Positions 52,401 through 59,207 of a stretch of DNA of 64,000 bases are shown one piece after another; the stretch's first letter is position 1; every line of letters starts with the position of its first letter. The stretch spans positions 297,942 to 361,941 of the forward strand of contig JAOAPE010000012.1 of the NCBI GenBank assembly GCA_025462725.1, read 5' to 3'. The DNA is from Terriglobales bacterium (GTDB lineage Bacteria; Acidobacteriota; Terriglobia; Terriglobales; Acidobacteriaceae). Made by a program: the position numbers and the translations under genes. Below the pieces are notes generated by a model, which was not told where the DNA came from, did no database searches, and saw only the letters and a list, made by a program, of their open reading frames with translations.

Positions 52401-52589
52401 ATGAAAATATTCTGGCTAAACGGTAATGTGACCATTCAACCTGAGGATGGGCAAGAAGTTGAGGTGCTGTCTGCAATGTTTAGAGACAGCACCCCTGAAG
52501 TTCACAGTTTATTGGGATCGACCAATAAGTTCCGAGAGGACCAATCTGCCGACTCTATGACTAGCAATCTATCATCGGAATCAATGTAG
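52401..52589 (+). CDS. small hypothetical protein
   Basis: A 62-residue frame from ATG 52401 with AGGAG six bases upstream. The product starts MKIFWLNGNVTIQPEDGQEV, is acidic, and has no known domain. Its end overlaps the end of the Cas2-like gene on the other strand. It could be real because of its clean ribosome site. Confidence 0.5.
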   Translation: MKIFWLNGNVTIQPEDGQEVEVLSAMFRDSTPEVHSLLGSTNKFREDQSADSMTSNLSSESM

Positions 52590-52750
52590 TTCTTCAAGTC
52601 GTCCCTAAGAGCTGCTGTCGTTGTGTTCTCTCGTCTGAATGCCCAAACAGACAGAAGCACTCGCTGAGCCTTGTATTCTTTCAATCTTGCGAAAAGCTTT
52701 TCGTAATCCTTTGTTTTAATAAGATCGTAGGTGACATAGAACAGGGCCAT
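52502..52750 (-). CDS. Cas2-like small ferredoxin-fold protein
   Basis: An 82-residue protein from ATG 52750. It begins ALFYVTYDLIKTKDYEKLFA, like the first strand and helix of Cas2, with the conserved Asp after the first strand (YDL), then QRVLLSVWAFR and DDRLLVIESADWSS. Such Cas2-like genes exist outside CRISPR loci; no repeats or cas genes are near, so I do not call it a CRISPR adaptation gene. It may be a stand-alone nuclease, toxin or regulator. Confidence 0.65.
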   Translation of the reverse strand: MALFYVTYDLIKTKDYEKLFARLKEYKAQRVLLSVWAFRRENTTTAALRDDLKNYIDSDDRLLVIESADWSSRNLLVDPNKL

Positions 52751-52856
52751 TGGAAGCCTTTCTGGATTGGAATTGGGAAGCGGGCGGATTATACGCACCA
52801 AAGGCACGTTTCAAGCGGAAATCGCGGCTTGTCCTGTTTTCGGAAATCGCCACACT

Positions 52857-52884
52857 TTGATTCCCGACTGCAAACCCTTATAAT
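52857..52884 (+). promoter_or_regulatory. strong sigma-70-type promoter for the tRNA-like gene
   Basis: TTGATT (52857-52862) and a perfect TATAAT (52879-52884) with a 16-base spacer. The start of transcription would be a few bases before 52895, leaving a short leader for RNase P. Confidence 0.8.
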
Positions 52885-52894
52885 AGACAGTGTT

Positions 52895-53013
52895 GCCGGG
52901 GTGGTGTAATTGGCAGGCACGGCGGTCTCGAAGAGCATCCCAGCCCTGTTGTTGGGGTGTTGTTCAAACCGCTGCCGAAAGGCGTGAGGGTTCAAGTCCC
53001 TTCCCCGGCACCA
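52895..53013 (+). ncRNA. tRNA-like RNA with an extended anticodon arm (Leu/Ser-type)
   Basis: A 119-base gene with every landmark of a tRNA except the anticodon loop. Acceptor GCCGGGG (52895-52901) pairs with CCCCGGC (53003-53009), followed by A and encoded CCA. The D arm is Leu-like with G18-G19; the T arm is GAGGG / CCCTT around TTCAAGT; a class II variable arm GCC-GAAA-GGC is present. Between D and variable arms, instead of 17 bases, lie 53 that form one long hairpin: 52921-52926 with 52968-52973, internal loop, GAA with TTC (52930-52932 / 52963-52965), a G-G mismatch, and 52934-52942 with 52953-52961, capped by about ten bases. A spliced version (removing about 34 bases after CTCGAA) would give a seven-base loop with anticodon CGA. 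It has a strong promoter. Alternatives: a tRNA with a short intron, or a dedicated non-translating tRNA-like RNA. It is not a known class to me. Confidence 0.7.
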
Positions 53014-53085
53014 AGTTGTGTTACCCTCACCTTGCACACTTTTGAAGTCTAATGCATCCAACGGAGTGTGGGCAGGCTACCAAAG

Positions 53086-53292
53086 ATGAAGACCTTATTC
53101 CTTGCAGCGCAATCGAACGCCATGACTGGCGTTGCGCGTCTATTTGATTGGTCTGGGCATTTTGATTCCTACAATCAGAGTGCTACCCCTGCTGAAGCCG
53201 ATGCTCGCGCAATCTTTTCCGACTGGTACATGGTTGGGGAAGACCTACGGCTTGGTGCAGATGGAGTCGTTCGCAAGGACGACGACCGCTAA
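53086..53292 (+). CDS. small hypothetical protein upstream of the DUF2335 gene
   Basis: A 68-residue frame from ATG 53086, starting MKTLFLAAQSNAMTGVARLF. It has a short acidic body (ATPAEADARAIFSDWYMVGE) and a charged tail. It lies three bases before the DUF2335 gene and 70 bp after the tRNA-like RNA. Not recognised, but small proteins with this TPxxADARAIxSDW pattern are typical of mobile patches in my experience. Confidence 0.55.
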   Translation: MKTLFLAAQSNAMTGVARLFDWSGHFDSYNQSATPAEADARAIFSDWYMVGEDLRLGADGVVRKDDDR

Positions 53293-53295
53293 CCT

Positions 53296-53757
53296 GTGAG
53301 CCGCAGGAATCGCAACAACGATCCTCAGCACAGCATTGTCCGCAGTCAATCCGTGTCTGTAACTTTTTCCAGTCCCCTTCCGCCTCCCGGTCTCTTGAAG
53401 CAGTACGAAGAAGTGCAGCCGGGAATGGTAGATAAGATCATCGCTATGGCGGAGGTGCAAAGTGCTCACCGTCGCAGCTTAGAAACCACCGTCGTAGAAT
53501 CCAACGCCTTCGCGCAAAAAGTCTCCCCATTTCTCGGGAGTGCGGTCTTATTGGCGTGTTTGTATTTCGGATACAAGCTGGTATCCATGGGGCAGAATGC
53601 TTACGGAGTGGCCTTGATGTTCGGTGCAATTGCATCGGTGGTGGGAATCACGGTCTGGGGAAAGATCAGCTACCGTAACGATTTGAAGGGTGGAGCAGAT
53701 GCATTCAACAAAGCCGCGCAAGAAGCTATGAACCCGGAACGTCAATTAGTGGAATAA
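53296..53757 (+). CDS. DUF2335 membrane protein
   Basis: A 153-residue protein from GTG 53296. The family mark LPPPGLLKQYEEVQPGMVDK is followed by a helix with EVQSAHRRSLE and two transmembrane helices (about 80-97 and 102-122, VSPFLGSAVLLACLYFGY, AYGVALMFGAIASVVGITVW). DUF2335 proteins are small two-helix membrane proteins, sometimes thought holin-like. A bidirectional terminator follows. Confidence 0.8.
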   Translation: MSRRNRNNDPQHSIVRSQSVSVTFSSPLPPPGLLKQYEEVQPGMVDKIIAMAEVQSAHRRSLETTVVESNAFAQKVSPFLGSAVLLACLYFGYKLVSMGQNAYGVALMFGAIASVVGITVWGKISYRNDLKGGADAFNKAAQEAMNPERQLVE

Positions 53758-53760
53758 AAA

Positions 53761-53784
53761 GCCCACCTACTCGGTGGGCTTTTT
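53761..53784. terminator. bidirectional rho-independent terminator
   Basis: GCCCACC (53761-53767) pairs with GGTGGGC (53773-53779) around TACTC, with five A before and five T after. It ends both the DUF2335 transcript (plus) and the four-gene PIN operon (minus); the last minus-strand gene stops inside its stem. Confidence 0.92.
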
Positions 53785-53901
53785 CATGTGTCGCTGAATT
53801 GCTGCGAGTCTGGCAGAGATGAGCAATAGCACGCCTACTCCTGCCCACACACCCAGCAGTAGCAGTCCAAACATTACATCCATCGCCTGGAGTGTGATCA
53901 C
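53767..53901 (-). CDS. 44-residue single-pass membrane protein (fourth gene of the PIN operon)
   Basis: Start GTG 53901 overlaps the stop of the preceding mini-gene (GTGA); an internal ATG at codon 7 is possible. The product (MITLQAMDVMFGLLLLGVWA, then GVGVLLLISARLAAIQRHMK) has one strong hydrophobic helix. Its stop lies within the terminator stem. No known family. Confidence 0.6.
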   Translation of the reverse strand: MITLQAMDVMFGLLLLGVWAGVGVLLLISARLAAIQRHMKKPTE

Positions 53902-54020
53902 TTTTTCGCCTTCTTCTTTAGGGGCTTCTTCTTTTCTGGCTTCGTCTGCAAAGCAGCAGAGATCGCATCCTCAAACTTGAGCGGGATGTGTGGAATCAGT
54001 TTTTCCGATTTCTTCTTCAT
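53898..54020 (-). CDS. 40-residue Lys-rich mini-protein (third gene of the PIN operon)
   Basis: Start ATG 54020 overlaps the PIN stop (ATGA). Product: MKKKSEKLIPHIPLKFEDAI followed by a helix and a poly-Lys tail (KPEKKKPLKKKAKK). This layout, a short LIPxIPLxFEDA segment then a basic tail, recalls small proteins found beside PIN-like genes in other bacteria. It could bind nucleic acid or the PIN protein. Confidence 0.65.
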   Translation of the reverse strand: MKKKSEKLIPHIPLKFEDAISAALQTKPEKKKPLKKKAKK

Positions 54021-54535
54021 TCTGATGCACCTTGAACAGCAGCCCCCAGCGCAAGGTAAGGAGCATCCGATAGTGGCTCGTGAATAGGGAATTTTGTTTC
54101 AGTTAGTTCTGAGTATTTACTCAGTGCGGGGTCGTACGTATGAAAGGCAGCTACTTTTAGCTTGTCTGCTGATGCAAGATGGATTGCATCAGCAGGCTTT
54201 AGATTCCAGCCGTTTGGAATTCCAGCCCGCATCAATAATTGAGCCTTCCTTCCAATTTCTTCGTAGAACTCCACCAGTTCAATTGGAGAACCGGCAACCC
54301 ATAAATTTGATATGGCCGCTTCGCTATCTGCATCCAATGCCTTATTGTCTTGCTCAATTTTTGCCCATGCAATTTCAACGATGCTCAAAGTGGAAGTAAT
54401 GAGATGAAACTCTTTGTTGCGTGCTTGCTTCATCATGGCTTCAATGTGTGGAAGTCTATCCACATGTCCATTGATGTAAGACAAGGGAACGCAAGCATCC
54501 CAGTAGATTACTTTGAGTCCATCATTATTGAGCAT
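54017..54535 (-). CDS. PIN-domain protein (VapC-like ribonuclease)
   Basis: A 172-residue PIN domain with the acidic site intact: D13 in VIYWDACVPLSY, E54 in SIVEIAW, D116 in PADAIHLASA and D135 in HTYDPALSK. Such proteins are metal-dependent RNases, many being VapC toxins. Its start lies inside the end of the 263-residue gene (11-base overlap), and its stop overlaps the next mini-gene. No classic VapB antitoxin is adjacent; the 263-residue protein or the Lys-rich mini-protein may take that part. Confidence 0.87.
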   Translation of the reverse strand: MLNNDGLKVIYWDACVPLSYINGHVDRLPHIEAMMKQARNKEFHLITSTLSIVEIAWAKIEQDNKALDADSEAAISNLWVAGSPIELVEFYEEIGRKAQLLMRAGIPNGWNLKPADAIHLASADKLKVAAFHTYDPALSKYSELTETKFPIHEPLSDAPYLALGAAVQGASE

Positions 54536-55316
54536 CGCGTAGCCTTCTTATAGCCTCTTCGGGCGACATCCCGCTCAGCGATGGCGCAGAGCTTCGTGCT
54601 TTCTCGTATTCGTACCCTGTGTGCGGATCTGGCTGTGGGGAAATATTTGCGATGTGTCGAACAGAAATAGGTCTCCCATTGCCAGGGTCACGCGCTATCA
54701 GGCCTTCAACCAGTACCATCTTTCCCCAAACATCTCTCAGCAATTCCTCTTGTCCCTCTTCGATGTAACAGGAAACTGCTTTATCGTTGAGAAGATCGAA
54801 CAGCGTAAAGCGTAGCCCCCCTCGATTCGTGAGGGTTTGCACTCTGCCTTTTATCCCGCCGTACGCTGGTTTCGGGTGTGGCAGAACAAGATTCTTTATT
54901 GCGGTAGGAAGCGCGAGAATAGGCGCAAGCACCGCAGGTTTATTTAACATAACTGTGGATTCTGTAACTGGAGTCTCGAATCTCACAGCTCTAACTCTGC
55001 GGTCAGATATGGAAACAACTTTATTGGCGACGTTACCTATTCTAGGCGAGTATGGAATTGCAGTTCTGGATTCCAAAGAGGAACCAACCCTAGAGTAAGC
55101 CTCAACAACGCGAGCGGTGGCTTCAGGGTTCTCTCTGCTTCGGACGGTTGCAACCGAGCTGCTGTACTGAAGGTCATCTATCACCCAATCCAATTGCGAT
55201 CCGCCCACCTCTTCGGAAAGAGCATTGACCAGTTCATTGAAGTTCGCAATAGCATTGGCGAACTCAGAGAGGGGAACCTCTCCGTCAAGCACGAGAGTGA
55301 CAGTATCAAGGGCCAT
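54525..55316 (-). CDS. unknown protein, first gene of the PIN operon
   Basis: A 263-residue protein from ATG 55316 with GGAGG upstream. The N-terminal half (about 1-120) is alpha/beta with ALDTVTLVLDGEVPLSEFAN at its start. The C-terminal half looks like an OB-fold: YIEEGQEELLRDVWGKMVLV then GLIARDPGNGRPISVRHIAN. No helix-turn-helix is seen. A palindrome at 55333-55349 lies directly upstream. It could be an antitoxin, a DNA or RNA-binding regulator, or a sensor for the PIN protein. Confidence 0.7.
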   Translation of the reverse strand: MALDTVTLVLDGEVPLSEFANAIANFNELVNALSEEVGGSQLDWVIDDLQYSSSVATVRSRENPEATARVVEAYSRVGSSLESRTAIPYSPRIGNVANKVVSISDRRVRAVRFETPVTESTVMLNKPAVLAPILALPTAIKNLVLPHPKPAYGGIKGRVQTLTNRGGLRFTLFDLLNDKAVSCYIEEGQEELLRDVWGKMVLVEGLIARDPGNGRPISVRHIANISPQPDPHTGYEYEKARSSAPSLSGMSPEEAIRRLRDAQ

Positions 55317-55332
55317 AGCAGTGCCTCCGCAT

Positions 55333-55349
55333 GGTACACTAAATGTACC
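55333..55349. promoter_or_regulatory. operator-like palindrome upstream of the PIN operon
   Basis: GGTACA-CTAAA-TGTACC is a perfect inverted repeat with 6-base arms, 16 bp before the first start codon. Its place fits autoregulation as in toxin-antitoxin operons. Confidence 0.55.
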
Positions 55350-55397
55350 GTGCGCTATCAGGATGTTCCCGCACCCTGCTTACCACTATGATTTTAT

Positions 55398-55421
55398 AAG
55401 GCTCACCTCTAGGTGAGCCTT
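55398..55421. terminator. rho-independent terminator-like hairpin
   Basis: AAGGCTCACC pairs with GGTGAGCCTT around TCTA. It lies between the transposase stop (minus strand) and the upstream region of the PIN operon; a T-rich tail follows on both strands in part. Confidence 0.7.
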
Positions 55422-55497
55422 TCCTCTTGCATCTTCTTCTTCCACATCCACCGACTCATTGGCTTAGGTGGTTCAAACAGATCAAGCTGCTGCTTCC

Positions 55498-56445
55498 CTA
55501 TGCGGAAGTAGCGTTCCTTGAGTCCCGAAGTTGAAGCCTCTTGTTTTCGATTCCAGCCAGAGCCAGCATCGTGCGGTTTGCATCTTTGATCTTCCGATTG
55601 TTGTAACGGAAATCAAACTCTGCCAGATAGCGGTGTAAGTGCTGACTTCCCACTTGGTGGTACACGCCCGTTATGCCGCGCTTCAAAGTTCCGAAGTATC
55701 CCTCAATCGTGTTTGTATGAACTCGCGTTCCGTCTGCTGCTGTACGTGCATACTCTTCTTTGGAATGATTGATTACCTCATGCCGTTTGAAACGTGCGCC
55801 TACGCCATCGTAAGAAGAAAAGCCATCCGTCATTACAAGCGCGGTCTGCTTTACGTTCTTTCGCAGGATGCCCACTAGGTTGTCAGCGGTCACGCGTTCA
55901 ACGTGGAAAGATCGCACATCTCCGTTGCGCTGGACTACTGCGAAAACTGGCTGTTTATGGCTGTACGCATCCGGTCTGCCCTTGCCACCGCGATTCTTAC
56001 GCTTTCCACCAACATAGGTTTCATCGGCTTCAACGATGCCCTTAAGTTTGTCGGTGAATGATGGCTGGCTCATCGCGTATCGAACACGGTGAGCCATAAA
56101 CCACGCAGTCTTATAAGTCACACCCAACATGCGATGCAGTTGATGTGCGCTCATACCTTTTTTGGAAGAGCAGAGCAGGTGAAAAGCCAGCAGCCATTTG
56201 TTTAGCGGGATGTGGCTATCTTCAAAGAGTGTGCCGATCGTGACGGTGAACTGCTCACGGCAATCCTTGCACTTGTAAACACCGAGACGCACGGACTTCT
56301 TGGAGCCTTCTTTCGGCTGCAACTTGTAAGCCTCTTTGCAATTGCAATGAGGACAAACAGGGCCATTCGGCCAACGCATAGCTTCAAGAAACTCTCTTGC
56401 TTTTTCGCTGTCTTGGAAGTGTGGGCTAGTGCTAATATCGAACAT
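55498..56445 (-). CDS. IS1595-family (ISXO2-like) transposase
   Basis: About 315 residues from ATG 56445 (MFDISTSPHF). The N-terminus has a zinc ribbon with CPHC and CKDC. The DDE domain carries Asp in VEADETYVGG, Asp in VMTDGFSSYDG and the end in HTNTIEGYFGTLKRGITGVY. It moves DNA by cut-and-paste. I could not find clear terminal inverted repeats or a target duplication, so the element may be trimmed. It stands at the right end of the accessory patch. Confidence 0.92.
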   Translation of the reverse strand: MFDISTSPHFQDSEKAREFLEAMRWPNGPVCPHCNCKEAYKLQPKEGSKKSVRLGVYKCKDCREQFTVTIGTLFEDSHIPLNKWLLAFHLLCSSKKGMSAHQLHRMLGVTYKTAWFMAHRVRYAMSQPSFTDKLKGIVEADETYVGGKRKNRGGKGRPDAYSHKQPVFAVVQRNGDVRSFHVERVTADNLVGILRKNVKQTALVMTDGFSSYDGVGARFKRHEVINHSKEEYARTAADGTRVHTNTIEGYFGTLKRGITGVYHQVGSQHLHRYLAEFDFRYNNRKIKDANRTMLALAGIENKRLQLRDSRNATSA

Positions 56446-56511
56446 GCTTTGTACCTTGAAGAACACTATAGGGCAAAGCAATTGGGTTTGTCAAGTATAT
56501 AATTACGTCGC

Positions 56512-56554
56512 CAAAATATAGAAAGCAAACCAGTTACATACGAAAATATAGAAA
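56512..56554. repeat. two AAAATATAGAAA direct repeats in an AT-rich gap
   Basis: Copies start near 56512 and 56542, about 30 bp apart, followed by AAAGGAG and a nine-codon frame from ATG 56566 (SRLKLTVS) that may be a gene stub. The gap 56482-56647 otherwise holds no gene. Confidence 0.5.
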
Positions 56555-56647
56555 AGAAAGGAGTTATGTCTCGCTTAAAATTAACTGTTAGTTAATATTA
56601 CGCAATGAAGTATATCTATTTACCCGATTGTTGTCAAGCGAAAACAG

Positions 56648-57814
56648 CTACTTCGAGTGCGAGAGCTTCGCTTCGTGCAGCATTTCCGCGATGAAATGCA
56701 CCAACGCGACCTTGTCGCCGATACCAGGTGCGCCGCCGACTTCCACATGAGTAATCGCCGGGCTGACCAGAAGAGCGTGAAGCTGCGCATGAGGGATTTC
56801 CTGCGCCAACCATAAGGATTCTGTTGCCGGGATGACCTCATCTCCGGTGCCATGAAGCAAGAGCACGGGCACGCGAATCGCGGAGAGGTGCCCGCGCGGA
56901 GAGACCGCGGCGAACTCTTCCGCATGTTCCTCGATGGCCGCCAGAAGTTCTTTGCGAACCGACTCGCGTTTTCGCGCGAACAGCAGATTCATCCGTGCCT
57001 GTCCCGCGGAACTAAGTTGAGCAGCCTTTTTCTTCGCGCCGTCGGTGTCCTCGAAAAGTGTGAGTCGAATCGCTTCTGCGGCGTTGGTCTTGTCCTCCGG
57101 CGTGAAAAACTCGTCAACGAATCTGTAGACCAACAGCAATGCACCGTATTCATGGGGAAGCATGGTGACGGTGGTTCCATCGGGCCGCTGGGTCTGTCCG
57201 GTGCCGAGGAAGCGGGCGACGCGCGCCATGTCGTGATGCGCACCCACGGCTACAACGTAAGCGAAATCATTTGCGAATGCCGGATCTGCGGCGGCGAGCA
57301 GCGCGAGCCCGCCGGAAAAGCTGAGTCCGAGCACACCGACTGGATGTCCCGTTTGTTGGTGCAGATTCTTCGCGGCAAAGCCGATGGTGCGGACGGCTTC
57401 TGGTGTGACTTTGTAATCAGCGATATCGGCAAGTTGCGGCGTGAGCACGGTCACACCACTGGCCGAAAAGGCCCGCGCGAATGCTACAAGTCGCGGTTCT
57501 TCAATCCCGAGGTGATGAACGCCGTGGAGAATGACCATCGCCGGAGCATCGCTCAGTCCGATAGGCGAATAGAGCCGCGCAGCAACGGCTCCGTTCGGAG
57601 TCGTGAAACTGGTACGACTCTCCGCAACCGTGTAGGTCCCCATGTGCGAGACGAAGCTAGTTGTTTTGGAATCCTCCACACGCAGAAGCAAGGAAGCCGC
57701 ATGGACGTGGTCCGCAGCCGTAGGCAAGAAAAATACGGCTGGAAGTAAAACGGTGGCAAGGACGAGCGCGCGCAGTGTATTGCGTTTGGCGCGGCGGGAT
57801 GGCATCAGAGCCAT
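56648..57814 (-). CDS. alpha/beta hydrolase, dienelactone-hydrolase-like, secreted
   Basis: A 388-residue protein with signal peptide (about 1-40, ending HVHAAS). The nucleophile elbow is GLSFSGGLALL; a PAMVILHGVHH string forms the oxyanion side, and LLLHGTGDEVIPATESL with THVEVGG carries the later Asp and His. Esterase or lipase function is likely; substrate unknown. Confidence 0.82.
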   Translation of the reverse strand: MALMPSRRAKRNTLRALVLATVLLPAVFFLPTAADHVHAASLLLRVEDSKTTSFVSHMGTYTVAESRTSFTTPNGAVAARLYSPIGLSDAPAMVILHGVHHLGIEEPRLVAFARAFSASGVTVLTPQLADIADYKVTPEAVRTIGFAAKNLHQQTGHPVGVLGLSFSGGLALLAAADPAFANDFAYVVAVGAHHDMARVARFLGTGQTQRPDGTTVTMLPHEYGALLLVYRFVDEFFTPEDKTNAAEAIRLTLFEDTDGAKKKAAQLSSAGQARMNLLFARKRESVRKELLAAIEEHAEEFAAVSPRGHLSAIRVPVLLLHGTGDEVIPATESLWLAQEIPHAQLHALLVSPAITHVEVGGAPGIGDKVALVHFIAEMLHEAKLSHSK

Positions 57815-57869
57815 AGGAGAATCTTATTTGTTAAGTAAGTCTGTCAAAGGAGAATTCTACAGGTCTAAG

Positions 57870-59183
57870 ATGGACGATATGCCACGTATATACGCAATGA
57901 TCGCGCTCATCATCTGTCTTCAATGCTCAGCAAGTGCGGCGGAAAAGATAAGAATTGAAATTGATTCGTCTTGGGGCGGACTAGGAGAACCCTCAAAAAG
58001 TAATCTGATCATTCACGGAGATAATGGGCGTTTTTCGGCTGACGGCAAGAGAATCAAGCCTGAGTTAGTAGACGAGCTTTTGAGAGCCGTTGATGCGCCA
58101 TCCATTTCTGCGCCGGAATTGGGGAATTGCGGGACTACACCTGAATGGTTGCAGAGCAATTTTGTTCCGGCGTTGGAAGAACATGAACGTCAAAAACTTT
58201 CAGAGTTTTCAAAGGATCAAATCGATCTCTTCAGGGAACATTTCACTCAGCCAAGTTTTGCGCAACAAGCACTAGAGAGACACTTCAATAGTGGTTGGCA
58301 TACTGATGACTTTCCGAAAATCACAGTTAGGATTTTACGCAGCGGTCGCGAATTGCTTTTGAGTTCGAGTTCCCAACATCATTTAATGCTGCCTTGGGGG
58401 ATACACTCCTCATCAGGCGAAGTTCAGACTTATAACTGCGAAGTCAGCAGTGCTCTGATGAAACTGCTGCCCTCGAAGTTCACAAACCGCTCTCGTTTAG
58501 ATTGGCGGGGTCTCAGATATTATTTGGCGGAACAGGTAATGCGCAGCATTGAGCCAGAATGGAATGCCCTTGATACGGAAGCAAAAATCGGTACTGAAAT
58601 CCGGCCAATCACTGAAAGGTACAAGCTTAAGAAGACTGCTATTAGTTGCCTGGCATCCATAGACTTGGACAAGTGTGGCTGGAATGCGGAACTGGTCAGC
58701 CCCAGTCTCCCTTCTGGCATGGTGATCGGCATCGGATTACCTTTCGATCACAACAAGCTCATTGGAGTGGAGGCCTTTCTTTCCCGTGCTGATTATTTTT
58801 CCAATCTCGTGCGCTCGGTTCCGTGGTTAGCCGAATGGGAACGAGAATATCCGGCCACGAAAATTGAATTGAGATTTGTTCGCGACCGTTCTCTCAGCAC
58901 AAAAGCGCTGCAAAGCGTAATAGAGGATTTGAAGAAACATGGCAACAGTCTGTTGGCCAACAGGATAAATGCAGAGGCTAACGAAATAGCTTTTGTGGAG
59001 ATTGAAACAACACAATCATGCTGGTCACGATGGTTGGTGTTTCCAAACAGAGAAGTGTTGTTATGGCACTTCCATTGCGACCCTGTACTCCGGTGGTCAG
59101 CTTCTGAATTCAAGTCCTGGGACTACTTCGGATGGAGGGCCGTGGGTGCTGTCATTAGTCCGGAAGGAAAAGTGATTCACTGA
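57870..59183 (+). CDS. secreted protein of unknown function
   Basis: A 437-residue protein. ATG 57870 follows AGGTCTAAG; the second ATG at 57879 opens directly onto the signal peptide (PRIYAMIALIICLQCSASAA). The frame is open far upstream (to 57642), but that part overlaps the hydrolase on the other strand and is not needed. The mature protein is alpha/beta, with WGGLGEPSKSNLIIHGDNGR and many Trp/Tyr residues; no domain recognised. Note the Cys pair in ELGNCGTT and SCLASIDLDKCGW, fit for a disulfide. Confidence 0.65.
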   Translation: MDDMPRIYAMIALIICLQCSASAAEKIRIEIDSSWGGLGEPSKSNLIIHGDNGRFSADGKRIKPELVDELLRAVDAPSISAPELGNCGTTPEWLQSNFVPALEEHERQKLSEFSKDQIDLFREHFTQPSFAQQALERHFNSGWHTDDFPKITVRILRSGRELLLSSSSQHHLMLPWGIHSSSGEVQTYNCEVSSALMKLLPSKFTNRSRLDWRGLRYYLAEQVMRSIEPEWNALDTEAKIGTEIRPITERYKLKKTAISCLASIDLDKCGWNAELVSPSLPSGMVIGIGLPFDHNKLIGVEAFLSRADYFSNLVRSVPWLAEWEREYPATKIELRFVRDRSLSTKALQSVIEDLKKHGNSLLANRINAEANEIAFVEIETTQSCWSRWLVFPNREVLLWHFHCDPVLRWSASEFKSWDYFGWRAVGAVISPEGKVIH

Positions 59184-59207
59184 TTCGGAGAATGAAATCG
59201 CTGCTAT

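Noticed and set aside
52895-53013. Reading the RNA at 52895 as a selenocysteine tRNA (UCA in GTTCAAA)
   Set aside because: The acceptor/T arms are 7+5 and the D arm is three pairs, not the 8-bp acceptor and long D stem of tRNA-Sec; placing UCA in a seven-base loop leaves the 5' side unpaired.
52895-53013. tmRNA
   Set aside because: Far too short, has a full D arm, no tag reading frame or pseudoknots.
52502-53100. CRISPR array near the Cas2-like gene
   Set aside because: No regularly spaced repeats found; no other cas genes.
55422-56600. Terminal inverted repeats for the IS1595 element
   Set aside because: I compared both flanks and found no convincing pair, so no element boundaries are given.
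56852-57748. 298-codon plus-strand frame opposite the hydrolase
   Set aside because: Shadow of the alpha/beta hydrolase; Arg/Gly-rich without any recognisable fold.
57642-57869. Upstream extension of the 57870 gene
   Set aside because: Overlaps the hydrolase on the other strand, and the signal peptide starts well inside; ribosome signal fits the later start.
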